A stretch of 64,000 nt of DNA from Ignatzschineria larvae DSM 13226 (GCF_038500265.1 NZ_CP150637.1:2311501-2375500), one strand, 5' to 3'; positions 30,138-40,594 are shown, counted from the first letter of the stretch. Made by a program: numbers and translations. The notes: generated by a model not told the origin, from the letters alone.

Positions 30138-32777
30138 ATGAGTGAAAAAGATAAAGCAAAAAGCCCATCTAAAATTACGTTAAAACGCAAAACCCATACA
30201 GAGTTAAAGGTTGAAACAGCCCCAGGACAAGCACGTACGGTGCCTGTTGAGGTTCGTCGTCGTCGTACTTATGTGAAGCAAAAAGTTGAAGAGAATGTGA
30301 TTGCACCAGAAGAAAAAACTGCAATTGCAGAGGCAACTTCAACGGCTAATGAGGCAGTAGCAGAACCTACGGTAACACCTCCGGTAGACAGATCTGTCCC
30401 TTCAACGCCAGATACAAAGGCTTCTGAAGCGGTTATAGAAAGTAAACCAGCGCAATCTTCACCCGAAGATGCTGTAAAAGATCAGCGTAAAGCTGAGCAA
30501 GAAACTAAACGTCTTGAAGCAGAAAAATTGGCTCATGAACGTCAATTAGCCGCTAAAGAACGTGCTGAACGGGAACAAGAAGAGAAACGAGAAGCTGAAC
30601 GTCTCAAAAAAGAGCAACGTGAAAAAGCACAACAAGCAGAGATTGCGCGTCTCAATAAAATGGCTTCTGCTACTGAAAAACCACTCTCTAAAGTGGCCAT
30701 TCAGTTCCAAACACAAGAGGAACCTGAAGTCCCTGAAGTTATTGAAACAGCGGATATTGATGATTCTGTGCTTATCAAGGATGTAGAAGATGAGATCACA
30801 GTAAAACCTGTCAAAAATGTAGCAAAACTTGCTGATGATAAAACAAGTCCTAAAAAATCTCGTAAAGCAGGTAGTCGCCGTGGTCGTGGCCGTGATGACG
30901 ATGATGATCGTGCTGAAATCACACTTAAACGGGAAAACAAGAAAGGTAATCGCCGTCAAACTAAACGCGGTAATCAACCACAGCAACAACATGGTTTCCA
31001 ACTTCCAACAGCAACAAAACAGATTGAAGTTGAATTAGGAGAAACCATTAGCGTTGCTGATCTTGCCCATAAAATGGCGGTGAAAGCTGCTGAAGTGATT
31101 AAAGTTCTCATGAATTTAGGATCTATGGTCACGATCAATCAATTACTTGATCGTGAAACTGCAGCGATTGTGATTGAAGAGATGGGGCATACTTACAAAT
31201 TTGTGAGTGAAAACCCATTAGAAGAAGAGTTGATTGCTTCTATCGAACAAGGTGGTCAAGATCTTCTCAAACCTCGTCCACCGGTTGTCACTATCATGGG
31301 TCACGTTGACCATGGTAAAACTTCTCTTCTTGACTATATTCGTAAAGAACATGTTGCAAGTGGCGAAGCAGGGGGTATTACCCAGCATATCGGAGCATAT
31401 CATGTACAGACAGATAAAGGGGTCATTACATTCTTAGATACTCCAGGACACAGTGCTTTTGCCGCAATGCGTGCCCGTGGTGCAAAAGTCACAGATATTG
31501 TCATACTTGTAATTGCTGCAGATGATGGCATCATGCCACAAACAATCGAAGGAATTCAGCATGCAAAAGCATCTGAAACACCGATTATTGTCGCGGTCAC
31601 TAAAATCGATAAACCCTCAGCAGATAAAGATCGTATTATGTCTGAATTGACACAATATGGTATCGTTTCTGAGGATTGGGGCGGTGATAACCTCTTTGCT
31701 TTTGTCTCTTCAAAAACAGGGGAAGGCATTGATCATCTTCTTGATCAGATCTTAGTTCAAGCAGAAGTACTCGAACTTAAAGCAATTTCTGAAGGTCCTG
31801 CTCGTGGTTCTGTGATTGAATCGAAACTCGATCGAGGTCGCGGTCCTGTGGCTTCTATTCTTGTGCAATCAGGTTGCCTCAAGAAAGGGGATATTCTTCT
31901 TGCTGGTTATGAATATGGTCGTGTAAGAGCCTTAATTGATGAAAATGGTCAGCCTGTTGAAAGCGCCTCGCCATCAATTCCTGTGGAGGTGATCGGTCTT
32001 TCTGGTGTACCTAACGCCGGTGATGAAGTGATGGTCGTACCTGATGAACGTAAAGCCCGTGAAATTGCTCTCTTCCGTCAAGGTAAATTCCGTGAGATTA
32101 AACTCGCAAGACAGCATAAATCGAAACTTGAGAATCTCTTTAACTCAATGGGTGAAGCTGAAACTAAACATGTCAATATCGTACTTAAGGCCGATGTACA
32201 AGGTTCTGTTGAAGCACTTACAAATGCGTTGCATGAACTCTCAAATGATGAAGTAACTGTAAGCGTTATCGCAAGCGGTGTAGGTGGTATTACTGAATCT
32301 GATGCGAACCTTGCAGTCTCTTCTGATGCGCTTGTAATCGGCTTTAATGTCCGTGCAGACAACAGCGCCCGCAAGATTATCGAAGATGAAGGTCTCTCAC
32401 TCTATTACTATAGCGTCATTTATGATGTAATTGATGAAGTGAAAAAAGCCCTTATCGGCAAACTTGCACCCCAATTTAAAGAAGAAATTATCGGTATTGC
32501 AGAAGTACGGGATGTCTTTAAATCACCAAAATTTGGCGCAATTGCTGGCTGTATGGTGACAGAAGGTTTGATCAAACGAAATAGCCCTATTCGGGTACTT
32601 CGTGATAATATTGTAATCTATGAAGGGGAACTTGAGTCACTTCGTCGCTTTAAAGATGATGTTGCTGAAGTAAGAGCTGGTATCGAATGTGGTATCGGTG
32701 TGAAGAACTACAACGATGTGCGCCCTGGCGATCAGATCGAAGTATTTGAAACTGTGGAAGTAGAACGTAAATTATAA
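30138..32777 (+). CDS. infB: Translation initiation factor IF-2
   Basis: GTPase that places initiator tRNA on the 30S subunit, encoded here downstream of that same tRNA. Its 879 residues comprise a long charged N-terminal part rich in Glu, Lys and Arg (with an [10 protein letters not shown] stretch), an IF2-N domain around 300-370, and the G domain with GHVDHGKT at 388-395, DTPGH and TKIDK, then the C-terminal fMet-tRNA-binding domains. The start at 30138 gives the family MSEKDK-like beginning; the frame extends 7 codons upstream only with a non-ATG start. Overlaps rbfA by one base. Confidence 0.96.
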   Translation: MSEKDKAKSPSKITLKRKTHTELKVETAPGQARTVPVEVRRRRTYVKQKVEENVIAPEEKTAIAEATSTANEAVAEPTVTPPVDRSVPSTPDTKASEAVIESKPAQSSPEDAVKDQRKAEQETKRLEAEKLAHERQLAAKERAEREQEEKREAERLKKEQREKAQQAEIARLNKMASATEKPLSKVAIQFQTQEEPEVPEVIETADIDDSVLIKDVEDEITVKPVKNVAKLADDKTSPKKSRKAGSRRGRGRDDDDDRAEITLKRENKKGNRRQTKRGNQPQQQHGFQLPTATKQIEVELGETISVADLAHKMAVKAAEVIKVLMNLGSMVTINQLLDRETAAIVIEEMGHTYKFVSENPLEEELIASIEQGGQDLLKPRPPVVTIMGHVDHGKTSLLDYIRKEHVASGEAGGITQHIGAYHVQTDKGVITFLDTPGHSAFAAMRARGAKVTDIVILVIAADDGIMPQTIEGIQHAKASETPIIVAVTKIDKPSADKDRIMSELTQYGIVSEDWGGDNLFAFVSSKTGEGIDHLLDQILVQAEVLELKAISEGPARGSVIESKLDRGRGPVASILVQSGCLKKGDILLAGYEYGRVRALIDENGQPVESASPSIPVEVIGLSGVPNAGDEVMVVPDERKAREIALFRQGKFREIKLARQHKSKLENLFNSMGEAETKHVNIVLKADVQGSVEALTNALHELSNDEVTVSVIASGVGGITESDANLAVSSDALVIGFNVRADNSARKIIEDEGLSLYYYSVIYDVIDEVKKALIGKLAPQFKEEIIGIAEVRDVFKSPKFGAIAGCMVTEGLIKRNSPIRVLRDNIVIYEGELESLRRFKDDVAEVRAGIECGIGVKNYNDVRPGDQIEVFETVEVERKL

Positions 32778-33196
32778 TGAGTACTAATTCACGATTAAAA
32801 CGCATTAACGAGCAGCTCCGTCAGGAGCTCTCGATGCTTATTCGCAAAGAGATTACAGACCCTCGGGCAATGCTAGTCTCTATAACCTTAGTGGAAACTG
32901 TGCGGGATTTCTCCCAAGCAAAGGTTTATGTGACCTATTTAGGGCCTGATGAAGAGCGGCAAGAGATGATTGACTTACTCCATGAGTATGCACCTGAATT
33001 TCGCCGGCAATTAGGGAAAATCTTACGCTTACGGACAATTCCGCGCTTTCACTTTATCTATGATGATCTGTTAGAGAAGAGTAATGCGATTACGTCTCTC
33101 ATTACGGAAGCGATTCGTTCCGATGAGCAAAAAGCAAAAGAACATCATAATGATGAAACACCTCACAATGAGTTCGAAGATGAATCAAAAAATTAA
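32777..33196 (+). CDS. rbfA: 30S ribosome-binding factor RbfA
   Basis: Cold-responsive assembly factor for the 30S subunit. Its 139 residues show the family blocks RLKRINEQLRQELSMLIRKE, FSQAKVYVTYLG and the KH-like RTIPRFHFIYDDLLEK, followed by a hydrophilic His/Asp/Glu-rich tail. The ATG shares one base with the infB stop (TAATG), and the tail overlaps the start of truB, so infB-rbfA-truB are translationally coupled. Confidence 0.95.
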   Translation: MSTNSRLKRINEQLRQELSMLIRKEITDPRAMLVSITLVETVRDFSQAKVYVTYLGPDEERQEMIDLLHEYAPEFRRQLGKILRLRTIPRFHFIYDDLLEKSNAITSLITEAIRSDEQKAKEHHNDETPHNEFEDESKN

Positions 33197-34112
33197 ACAT
33201 AAACGCCGTCATCTTGACGGCATTTTGCTTTTAGATAAACCTAAAGGCATGACAAGTAATCACGCTTTACAACGGGTAAAGCGTCTTTTTAATGCCGAAA
33301 AAGCGGGGCACAGCGGTACCCTTGATCCCATGGCAACCGGGATGCTGCCGATCTGTTTTGGCGAAGCAACTAAATTTGCAGGGCAACTACTCGATAAAGA
33401 TAAGCAATATCAATTTACCTGTAAATTAGGGGAAAAAACGGCAACAGGGGATGAAGAGGGAGAAATCATCGAGATGTGTTCCCCTCCACAAAATTTAACG
33501 CAGGAAAAGCTCAATAACGTATTACAACAATTTATGGGTGAAATAGAACAAGTGCCACCGATGGTCTCGGCACTACACCACAATGGTAAGCGTCTCTATG
33601 AACTTGCTCGAGAAGGGATTGAAGTAGAGCGGAAACCTCGCCTTATTACGATTTCAGCTTTAACGCTTGATCATCTTGGCGAATATGAATTTACCGCCAC
33701 TGTGACTTGTTCAAAAGGAACTTATGTTCGCGTTTTAGCGGAAGATATTGCACAGAAACTCGATACAGCCGGTCACTTAACGATGCTTCGCCGATTAGCT
33801 ATCGATCCTTTTATCGATACGCCGATGGTCTCTTTAGAAACACTCGAAACATTGATCAATAATGACCCGAATCCGTTACAACTTGACCAATTTCTCTACC
33901 CTATTGATCATGCATTAACAGATCTGCCCATCCTCACTTTCAATGCTATGGATAGCGATCGGATTCTCCATGGACAACGAATCCACATAGAGGGTACACT
34001 TGAGCAGCCTCTCTATCGTCTTTACAACGATCAGAACCAATTTTTAGGCATTGGTGCGCCTCATACGCCAACCTCCATTGGCCCTAAACGCATCATTCAA
34101 CCCAGAATTTAA
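33180..34112 (+). CDS. truB: tRNA pseudouridine(55) synthase TruB
   Basis: Makes pseudouridine 55 in the T-loop of tRNAs. Its 310 residues show LDGILLLDKPKGMTSN, the catalytic motif GHSGTLDPMATG with Asp49, VPPMVSALHHNGKRLYELAREG and CSKGTYVRVLAEDI. The ATG at 33180 is preferred on family length and lies 17 bases inside rbfA; ATG 33168, four codons earlier, is also possible. Last gene of the operon; the next gene (icd) starts about 100 bases on and is likely separate. Confidence 0.95.
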   Translation: MNQKIKHKRRHLDGILLLDKPKGMTSNHALQRVKRLFNAEKAGHSGTLDPMATGMLPICFGEATKFAGQLLDKDKQYQFTCKLGEKTATGDEEGEIIEMCSPPQNLTQEKLNNVLQQFMGEIEQVPPMVSALHHNGKRLYELAREGIEVERKPRLITISALTLDHLGEYEFTATVTCSKGTYVRVLAEDIAQKLDTAGHLTMLRRLAIDPFIDTPMVSLETLETLINNDPNPLQLDQFLYPIDHALTDLPILTFNAMDSDRILHGQRIHIEGTLEQPLYRLYNDQNQFLGIGAPHTPTSIGPKRIIQPRI

Positions 34113-34216
34113 AGGTTATACCCTCAAAATATTGATAATACGTTGACTGTATAACCGATCTTTTTAGTGATTTTATTTTTTATTTTTATTTAACTTTTAA
34201 AAATTTTGGAGGATTT

Positions 34217-35470
34217 ATGCAATATCAACATATTATTGTGCCGAAAGGCGAGAAAATTACCATTAACGCAGATTTTTCGCTCAATGTTCCAAACCAACCG
34301 ATTATCCCTTTCGTTGAAGGAGATGCAGTCGGTGCAGAAATTACGCCTGTGATGCAAAAAGTGATCGATGCAGCAGTTCAAAAAGCCTATAACGGTGAAC
34401 GTAAAATCGCTTGGATGGAGGTCTATGCCGGCGAGAAGTCAACGAAGGTATACGGTGAGAATGAGTGGTTGCCACAGGAGACTTTAGATGCTTTAAAAGA
34501 GTATATCGTCTCTATCAAAGGCCCTTTAACAACCCCTGTTGGGGGTGGTATTCGCTCACTGAATGTAACGATGCGTCAAACACTTGATCTCTATCTCTGT
34601 ATGCGCCCTGTGCAATATTTCCAAGGCGTACCTTCGCCGGTTAAAGCCCCTGAAAAAGTAGATATGGTGATCTTCCGCGAAAATTCTGAAGATATCTATG
34701 CAGGAATCGAGTGGGAAGCAGGCTCTGCTGAAGCGAAAAAGATCATCGATTTTTTACAAAATGAGATGCATGTCACTAAAATCCGGTTCCCTGAAACTTC
34801 AGGTATCGGTATTAAACCCGTATCAGAAGAGGGAACGAAGCGTTTAGTACGTAAAGCGATTCAATATGCGATCGATAATGATAAGCCCAATGTCACCCTA
34901 GTACATAAAGGGAATATCATGAAGTTTACTGAAGGGGGCTTCCGTGATTGGGGATATGAGTTAGCAAAAGAAGAATTTGGGGCAACACTCATTGGTAATG
35001 GCCCATGGTGTGAATTTAAGAATCCTAAAACTGGTAAAATGATCACTATCAAAGATAGTATTGCCGATGCCTTCTTACAACGCATTCTCTTTGAACCAGA
35101 GAAATATACCGTTGTGGCGACCCTCAACTTAAATGGTGATTACATCTCTGATGCACTTGCAGCTCAAGTGGGTGGTATTGGTATCGCACCTGGCGCAAAT
35201 CTTTCTGATTCAATTGCAATCTTTGAAGCAACCCATGGAACGGCTCCTGATATTGCCGGCAAAAATATTGTTAATCCAGGGTCAATTATCCTATCAGCTG
35301 AGATGATGCTTCGTCATTTAGGTTGGACAGAAGCGGCAGATTTAGTGATTAAAGCCCTCAATGGTGCCATCTCATCGAAGAGAGTTACCGCTGACTTTGC
35401 TCGCATGATGGAAGGCGCAACTGAAGTCTCTACAAGCGAATTTGGCGATGTGATGATTGCAAATATGTAG
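34217..35470 (+). CDS. icd: NADP-dependent isocitrate dehydrogenase
   Basis: TCA-cycle enzyme converting isocitrate to 2-oxoglutarate. Its 417 residues closely follow the E. coli type: [34 protein letters not shown] with the serine that AceK phosphorylates in E. coli, [27 protein letters not shown] and [20 protein letters not shown] ribosome site precedes the ATG. Ends with its own terminator at 35580-35613. Confidence 0.96.
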   Translation: MQYQHIIVPKGEKITINADFSLNVPNQPIIPFVEGDAVGAEITPVMQKVIDAAVQKAYNGERKIAWMEVYAGEKSTKVYGENEWLPQETLDALKEYIVSIKGPLTTPVGGGIRSLNVTMRQTLDLYLCMRPVQYFQGVPSPVKAPEKVDMVIFRENSEDIYAGIEWEAGSAEAKKIIDFLQNEMHVTKIRFPETSGIGIKPVSEEGTKRLVRKAIQYAIDNDKPNVTLVHKGNIMKFTEGGFRDWGYELAKEEFGATLIGNGPWCEFKNPKTGKMITIKDSIADAFLQRILFEPEKYTVVATLNLNGDYISDALAAQVGGIGIAPGANLSDSIAIFEATHGTAPDIAGKNIVNPGSIILSAEMMLRHLGWTEAADLVIKALNGAISSKRVTADFARMMEGATEVSTSEFGDVMIANM

Positions 35471-35579
35471 CGATAGACAGAGATAGTCAAAGCATATTGT
35501 GCGATAGCACTATTAATTGCAATGAGAGCTTGATTAATACGCTGTTATCTTAGAAAAACATGATAAATAATAGATCAAA

Positions 35580-35613
35580 CCTTCAAACAACAATCATTGT
35601 TTGAAGGTTTTTT
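35580..35613 (+). terminator. icd terminator
   Basis: Perfect 11-base stem ccttcaaacaa (35580-35590) with ttgtttgaagg (35597-35607), loop of six, then six T. Confidence 0.93.
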
Positions 35614-35624
35614 GATTGTCTAAT

Positions 35625-35789
35625 TATAGTAAATTTGGTTTAAGAAAAATGGCTTTTAAACAGCTATGGTGGAGTCATATAAAACCGTACTAAACAACAC
35701 ATGCATAATGCCGGATAGAACGGCTTCCTTGACTCGATCAGCTGATGCCCGGCTTTTAAATAAGCTTATTTTGAACCGAGCTTACTATA
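35625..35789 (+). repeat. MITE copy 2 (long form, 165 bp)
   Basis: Left end TATAGTAAATTTGGTTTAA, right end TTGAACCGAGCTTACTATA. It sits exactly between the icd terminator and the next terminator hairpin, in non-coding DNA. Same internal GATGCCGG and GCCCGGC arms as the other copies. Confidence 0.88.
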
Positions 35790-35794
35790 ACAGA

Positions 35795-35827
35795 AAAACC
35801 TTCTAGGCTTTGCCTAGAAGGTTTTTT
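35795..35827. terminator. Bidirectional terminator before the cold-shock gene end
   Basis: Stem aaccttctaggc (35797-35808) with gcctagaaggtt (35812-35823); A-run on the left and six T on the right. Could end the leftward cold-shock transcript and any transcript leaving the MITE. Confidence 0.85.
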
Positions 35828-35924
35828 ATGTCCGGTAATTTTTGTTCTAGAGGTTACTAATTAATGCATAACTAACAATCTTGGAACAATTAAACAACCT
35901 AACTTTCACTTAATAAAATGAATA

Positions 35925-36128
35925 TTAAGCAGGCTTACAAACAGTTGTTTGAAGACCACGATCACTCTCTTTGGCCTCAAATTGAACTTTTTGACCTTCC
36001 GCTAAAGTACGGAAGCCATCGCCTTGAATAGTTGAGAAATGTACGAATACATCAGCACCACCATCATCAGGAGTAATAAATCCGAATCCTTTAGATTCGT
36101 TGAACCATTTTACAGTTCCAATACGCAT
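35925..36128 (-). CDS. Cold-shock domain protein (CspA family)
   Basis: Single cold-shock domain of 67 residues that binds single-stranded RNA or DNA. RNP1 KGFGFI and RNP2 VFVHFS are intact, and the start [18 protein letters not shown] is canonical. The ATG at 36128 has GAGG upstream; a frame open 4 codons further starts only with TTG. A TTGCAT (36242-36247) and TAATGT (36219-36224) pair, spacer 17 on the minus strand, would give a leader of roughly 80 bases, in keeping with leader-based control in this family. Confidence 0.93.
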   Translation of the reverse strand: MRIGTVKWFNESKGFGFITPDDGGADVFVHFSTIQGDGFRTLAEGQKVQFEAKESDRGLQTTVCKPA

Positions 36129-36282
36129 AAAAAACCTCAAAAAATAAAACTTATATGATCTAAAATCATATTTAAAAAAAGAAACTATCGAGCTACTGTT
36201 TTCACTAGACAGTAACTAACATTAAGCGTAAATTCAATTAAATGCAAGATATATATTTATTATTTTTTAAAAAAAGGATTCC

Positions 36283-36777
36283 ATGTCTACTGTTTATCTC
36301 TCTCTAGGATCAAATCTAAACAACCCGATAAATCAAGTTTTATCTGCGATTTCAGAGATTTCAGCCAATGAAAATATCAAAGTCTTAGCACAATCTTCCC
36401 TCTATGAAACACCGCCCATTGGTCCCAAACAACCTAACTTTATCAATGCCGCACTCAAAATAGAGACAAACCTCTCTGCAGATGCGTTATTGCATGCGAT
36501 GCAAAGGATCGAACAAGATCACCAGCGCCAACGCACCATCCATTGGGGGCCAAGAACCCTCGATATTGATCTACTGCTCTTTGATAACCTCTCCATTGAT
36601 GAAGAAAATTTAACAATACCGCATCCTTATTTAACCGAGCGCGCTTTTGTACTTGTTCCCCTTTTAGAGATTGAACCCGATCTTATGACACCACAACATG
36701 GGAAACTACAACATCACCTCATGCAATTAACAGATCGATGTGACATCATTTCGCTCTCCCCTAGCAATCAGTCATAA
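36283..36777 (+). CDS. folK: 2-amino-4-hydroxy-6-hydroxymethyldihydropteridine pyrophosphokinase FolK
   Basis: Folate-pathway kinase transferring pyrophosphate to the hydroxymethylpterin. Its 164 residues start VYLSLGSNLNNP, carry SLYETPPIGPKQPNFINAAL and the signature RTIHWGPRTLDIDLLLF with the Mg-binding aspartates, then IPHPYLTERAFVLVPL. Good AAAAGGATTCC ribosome site. Stands alone, divergent from the cold-shock gene. Confidence 0.95.
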   Translation: MSTVYLSLGSNLNNPINQVLSAISEISANENIKVLAQSSLYETPPIGPKQPNFINAALKIETNLSADALLHAMQRIEQDHQRQRTIHWGPRTLDIDLLLFDNLSIDEENLTIPHPYLTERAFVLVPLLEIEPDLMTPQHGKLQHHLMQLTDRCDIISLSPSNQS

Positions 36778-37012
36778 AAAACGATAATGGATGCGAAAAA
36801 ATAGGTATTGTAACCTTAGCAAGTTCCATTACTTTTTCAGTCTAAAATAACGCATTTTCCAAAATATAGTCATGAAATATATCCTGACTATATAATTCCA
36901 ACCTATTTCTTATAAAGGTGAAAAGATCTAAATCCTAATTTTTCTCACTTTTTACACTATTTTTAAAAAAAACAATGAGTATTTTTTAGACAAAAATGGA
37001 GCGATATATCTT

Positions 37013-37606
37013 ATGAAAAAAATTGTGATTGCGAGTAATAATCAAGGCAAAATTGCCGAATTTAAATCGCTATTTGCCCCCCTTAATATCGAGGTTCTAT
37101 CTCTCAAAGAAGTAGATATTACCTCGGATCCCGAAGAAACAGGCCTGACATTTGTAGAAAATGCCCTTATTAAAGCTCGAAATGTAGCTAAATTAAGTGG
37201 TCTTCCTACGTTAGCGGATGATTCAGGATTAGTCGTCCCGGCGCTCGATGGCATGCCGGGAATCTACTCTGCACGTTACAGTGTAGAGGGTTCAGATCAA
37301 GCTAATAATGCGCTGTTACTTAAGAAAATGGCAAAATTTCAAGGAGAGAAACGCGCAGCTTACTTCAAAGCGGTTTTAGTACTATTACGCACAGAAAATG
37401 ATCCTGTACCGCTTATTGCCGAAGGTGAAGTACATGGTTTTATTACTGATACTATTCTAGGAGATGGTGGATTTGGTTACGATCCCCTGTTCTTTTATCC
37501 CCCACTTTCTCGCACCTTTGGGGAGCTTTCAGCCTCTGAAAAAAATCAAATTTCTCACCGTGCTATAGCGCTTAGTTCGTTATCCGCAAAGCTATCTCAG
37601 ATATAA
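37013..37606 (+). CDS. rdgB: XTP/dITP diphosphatase RdgB
   Basis: House-cleaning pyrophosphatase that removes non-canonical purine triphosphates. Its 197 residues have the start IVIASNNQGKIAEFKSLF, then DDSGLVVPALDGMPGIYSARY, GFGYDPLFFYPP and SHRAIAL, all family marks. The TTATCCGCA near its 3' end, and the DNA after its stop, belong to the DnaA-box-rich region described separately. Confidence 0.95.
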   Translation: MKKIVIASNNQGKIAEFKSLFAPLNIEVLSLKEVDITSDPEETGLTFVENALIKARNVAKLSGLPTLADDSGLVVPALDGMPGIYSARYSVEGSDQANNALLLKKMAKFQGEKRAAYFKAVLVLLRTENDPVPLIAEGEVHGFITDTILGDGGFGYDPLFFYPPLSRTFGELSASEKNQISHRAIALSSLSAKLSQI

Positions 37607-38027
37607 CCCTTCATAAATAGCTACTTACCGCTATTATCCACATTTATTGTTAAAATCTATCAGGATAAGTTATCCACAAAAATGTGGATAACTAGTGGAT
37701 AACTTCCCTCTTTTTTATCGACAAATTCATACAGATATTTATGCGTGGACTTTTCAACAGCAAAAAACTGTCTTAAGATAAGTTATTCACTGAATTTTAC
37801 CAAAATCTGTGGATAACTCTGCATACTCATCATCATCTATTCTTTATAAAAGAGATGTTAATAATAAAAGAGGAACAAGATTTCTATTATTTTGATGGCA
37901 GGCTGGGATAGATCTCTACAAGATCTCTATTTTTCAAAAAACTGTAACCCTCAGACTTTTTGAAAAAATTCTTTTTATTTCAATTAAAAATACACGCATG
38001 ATGCATCTGTATTAATAGAGAATTCTT
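37607..38027. other. Intergenic cluster of DnaA boxes
   Basis: Four perfect DnaA boxes: TTATCCACA at 37634-37642 and 37670-37678, and the reverse TGTGGATAA at 37683-37691 and 37808-37816. Near matches are AGTGGATAA (37694-37702) and TTATTCACT (37783-37791). An AT-rich segment to the right contains GATCTCTATTTTT (37922-37934), one base from the oriC 13-mer GATCTNTTNTTTT. The sequence from 37808 is repeated upstream of the gene at 39754. Function unknown: origin-like, titration site or DnaA-regulated promoter. Confidence 0.7.
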
Positions 38028-39362
38028 ATGTCTAGAAAAACATTATTTATTGGATTTATGCTATTTGCGCTCTTCTTTGGCGCTGGCAATTTAATTTTTC
38101 CCCCAACCGTTGGTCAATTAAGTGGTAGTCACTTTGTCCCTGCAATTATTGGTTTTATTGTCACAGGTGTCGGTTTACCGCTCATTGGAATTATTGCGGG
38201 CTCATTCTCAGCAGAAGGCTTTCGTTCAGAAGCAAAACGGGTTCATCCAATTTTTGCAATTCTCTTTATGGTTGTGATCTACCTGACTATCGGACCATTC
38301 TTTGCCATTCCTAGAACAGCGATGGTTTCATATGAGATGGCCGTACTACCTTATCTTGAAGGCGGTATTGAGACTTTTAGTTCCAAAATCATCTTTGCTT
38401 TAATCTATTTTGCACTCACTTTCTATCTTGCACTGAACCCATCAAAACTTGTGGATCGTGTCGGAAAAATCTTAACCCCTCTGCTGTTAATCACAATTAT
38501 CTTATTAATCGTGAGAGCCTTCTTTTTACTTAATGATCCCATTACCGAGGTTTCTAAACCTTTTATCGGTAAAAATGCTTTCTTTATTGGTTTCTCTGAA
38601 GGCTATCAAACCATGGATACCATTGCGGCCGTGGCTTTCTCTCTGATTGTTTTAAGTGCCGTCAAAGCAACCGGTCTAGTGGAACAAAAATCGATCTTCA
38701 AACAAGCGGTAATCGCGGCTATTATTGCCGGCGTTGGACTTGGTTTAGTCTATATTTCACTTGCTTGGATTGGCAATAACTATCCATTGAGCGCAGAGCA
38801 GCTTCAAGGCGGTAATATGGGAACCTCAATTTTGACTGGTGTAGCCCGTTTAACATATGGTGAAGGTGGACGTTTCCTCCTAAGCTTAATTGTCACGCTT
38901 GCCTGTTTAACCACAGCTATAGGCTTAATTGTAGCTGTTAGTAGCTATTTTAATGAGCTCTATAACAAGATCTCTTACAAAGTCTATGCTGTTGTCTTCA
39001 CTCTCATCAGCTTTATTCTTGCAAGTCAAGGCTTAGATAGCATTATCATGGGCGCTGTTCCGATTCTTTTGATTATCTATCCGATCACAATCGTATTGAT
39101 TATTCTGATCTTTATTGATCGTTTATCCAAAGGGATCTCAAATCTTGCTTTCCAATTACCCATCTATGTCACATTAATCATTAGCTTTTTATCTGTGGTA
39201 CTGAGCTATATGGAAGAATCAAGTTTCAAATCCCTCTTTGAATTATTACCATTCCAAGATAGCTCTATGGGCTGGATGGTGCCGGCTGCAATTGCTTTAA
39301 TCATCGGTTTAATGTTTGGCAAACGCCGACCTAAAGCGCAAACTGTTCAGATTGAAAAATAA
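38028..39362 (+). CDS. brnQ: Branched-chain amino-acid transporter BrnQ (LIVCS family)
   Basis: Inner-membrane cation-coupled carrier for leucine, isoleucine and valine. Its 444 residues form about 12 membrane segments, with the family start FALFFGAGNLIFPPTVGQLSG, then TIGPFFAIPRTAMVSYE, SEGYQTMDTIAAVAFS and YNKISYK in the expected places. The upstream sequence contains DnaA boxes and a segment shared with the promoter region of the next gene, so the two may be co-regulated. Confidence 0.92.
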   Translation: MSRKTLFIGFMLFALFFGAGNLIFPPTVGQLSGSHFVPAIIGFIVTGVGLPLIGIIAGSFSAEGFRSEAKRVHPIFAILFMVVIYLTIGPFFAIPRTAMVSYEMAVLPYLEGGIETFSSKIIFALIYFALTFYLALNPSKLVDRVGKILTPLLLITIILLIVRAFFLLNDPITEVSKPFIGKNAFFIGFSEGYQTMDTIAAVAFSLIVLSAVKATGLVEQKSIFKQAVIAAIIAGVGLGLVYISLAWIGNNYPLSAEQLQGGNMGTSILTGVARLTYGEGGRFLLSLIVTLACLTTAIGLIVAVSSYFNELYNKISYKVYAVVFTLISFILASQGLDSIIMGAVPILLIIYPITIVLIILIFIDRLSKGISNLAFQLPIYVTLIISFLSVVLSYMEESSFKSLFELLPFQDSSMGWMVPAAIALIIGLMFGKRRPKAQTVQIEK

Positions 39363-39753
39363 GATAATTTTAATGTAATCAATAGGATGTTAATTTATGA
39401 TAAAGAGATAACAATTTGGGAATTATTTATTGTTGTAAACGGTGATCTACATTTGTAATCTATAAATAATCGCTTTTTAAAACATCATAGGATAATTATC
39501 CGCAAAAAAACGGTAGAAATCTGTGGATAACTTTAAGATAAAAAGGTCGTGAGGTTATCCATTTTTTGATCCAAAGATTTATATCAAGAGATATTCACAG
39601 AAAAAGTGAACCTTAAAGATCGAATAAATCGACATTTACACATAAAATTGTGGATAACTCTGTTTACTCATCATCATCTATTCTTTATAAAAAGAGAGAT
39701 AAGAAGTAAAACATAACAAGAATTTTAATTTCATTTTCAAATCGAGGTTTCAT
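39363..39753. other. Intergenic region with DnaA boxes and a duplicated promoter-like segment
   Basis: Perfect TGTGGATAA at 39522-39530 and 39649-39657; near matches TTATCCGCA (39496-39504) and TTATCCATT around 39555. From 39649 to about 39698 it repeats, with few changes, the segment at 37808-37855 before brnQ, including ACTCATCATCATCTATT and TCTTTATAAAA. Confidence 0.65.
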
Positions 39754-40524
39754 ATGTTAAAAAAATTATTAGTTGCATCCTCTTTCCTTCTTGCAAGCCA
39801 AGCAATGGCACAAGATGTCATCAAAATCGGAATTGAAGGATCTTATCCTCCATTTAGTTATATCTCTGAAAATCAGACAATGGAAGGGTTTGAGCCTGAT
39901 TTAGCAAGACTTTTTTGTGAAAAGATGAATCAAAAATGCGAGATTGTCCAAGTGGATTTTGATGCATTAATTCCTTCTCTCAATACACGTCGTATTGATG
40001 CCATCTTAGCGTCAATGTCGATTACAGATACCCGTAAAAAAGCGGTTAATTTCAGTAATAAGTATTACCAAACACCTGCTAAATTTGTGATTTCTAAAGG
40101 CAAAACTGCTGACGTCACAGATGAGGGACTAAAAGGAAAACGTATTGGTGTTCAAAGCGGTACAATTCATGAAATTTATATGAATGACAAGTATAAGCGC
40201 TCTGCAGATATTCGTAGTTATCGAAACCTCGATGAGGCGATGATGGATTTAGAAACAGGTCGTATCGATCTGATTTTTGCGGATGTCGTTGCCCTTGATA
40301 CGGGTTATTTACAAAAAGATTATGCCGATCGCATTGAGTTCATCGGTCCTGATTTCTTTGAAGAAGAATGGTTTGGAGAAGGCGTGGGTGTCGGTGTACG
40401 CAAAAACGACAATGCATTATTAGAACGTTTTAATGCAGCGATTAAAGCCTCTCGCGAAGATGGTTCATATCAAGAAGTTGAGAAAAAATATTTCGACTAT
40501 GACGTTTATGGTGAAGATAAATAG
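39754..40524 (+). CDS. Periplasmic polar amino-acid-binding protein (ArgT/HisJ-like)
   Basis: Solute-binding protein of SBP_bac_3 type, 256 residues with a signal peptide ending at SQAMAQ. The mature part has IKIGIEGSYPPFSY, MEGFEPDLARLFC, DALIPSLNTRRIDAILASMSITDTRKKAVNFS and GVQSGTIHE, typical of lysine/arginine/ornithine or histidine binding proteins. No permease or ATPase gene is adjacent, so it must use components encoded elsewhere. Its promoter region shares a segment with that of brnQ. A terminator follows. Confidence 0.9.
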   Translation: MLKKLLVASSFLLASQAMAQDVIKIGIEGSYPPFSYISENQTMEGFEPDLARLFCEKMNQKCEIVQVDFDALIPSLNTRRIDAILASMSITDTRKKAVNFSNKYYQTPAKFVISKGKTADVTDEGLKGKRIGVQSGTIHEIYMNDKYKRSADIRSYRNLDEAMMDLETGRIDLIFADVVALDTGYLQKDYADRIEFIGPDFFEEEWFGEGVGVGVRKNDNALLERFNAAIKASREDGSYQEVEKKYFDYDVYGEDK

Positions 40525-40557
40525 TTATTTCAATTTCAATAATTTCAGGTAAATGTT

Positions 40558-40594
40558 AGCCTTAGTGAATTGAATATGTCACTAAGGCTTTTTA
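40558..40594 (+). terminator. Terminator after the amino-acid-binding protein
   Basis: Stem agccttagtga (40558-40568) with tcactaaggct (40579-40589), then TTTTT. Confidence 0.9.

Noticed and set aside
30546-31038. Several frames on both strands inside infB
   Set aside because: They arise from the repetitive Lys/Glu codons of the IF-2 N-terminal region; shadows of the true gene.
37607-38027. Calling this region the chromosomal origin (oriC) as an annotated feature
   Set aside because: The box cluster and the 13-mer-like sequence are suggestive, but no dnaA, gidA or rpmH is near, the rimP-nusA-infB operon is oriented toward it, and similar boxes continue over 16 kb including inside genes. Kept as a finding only.
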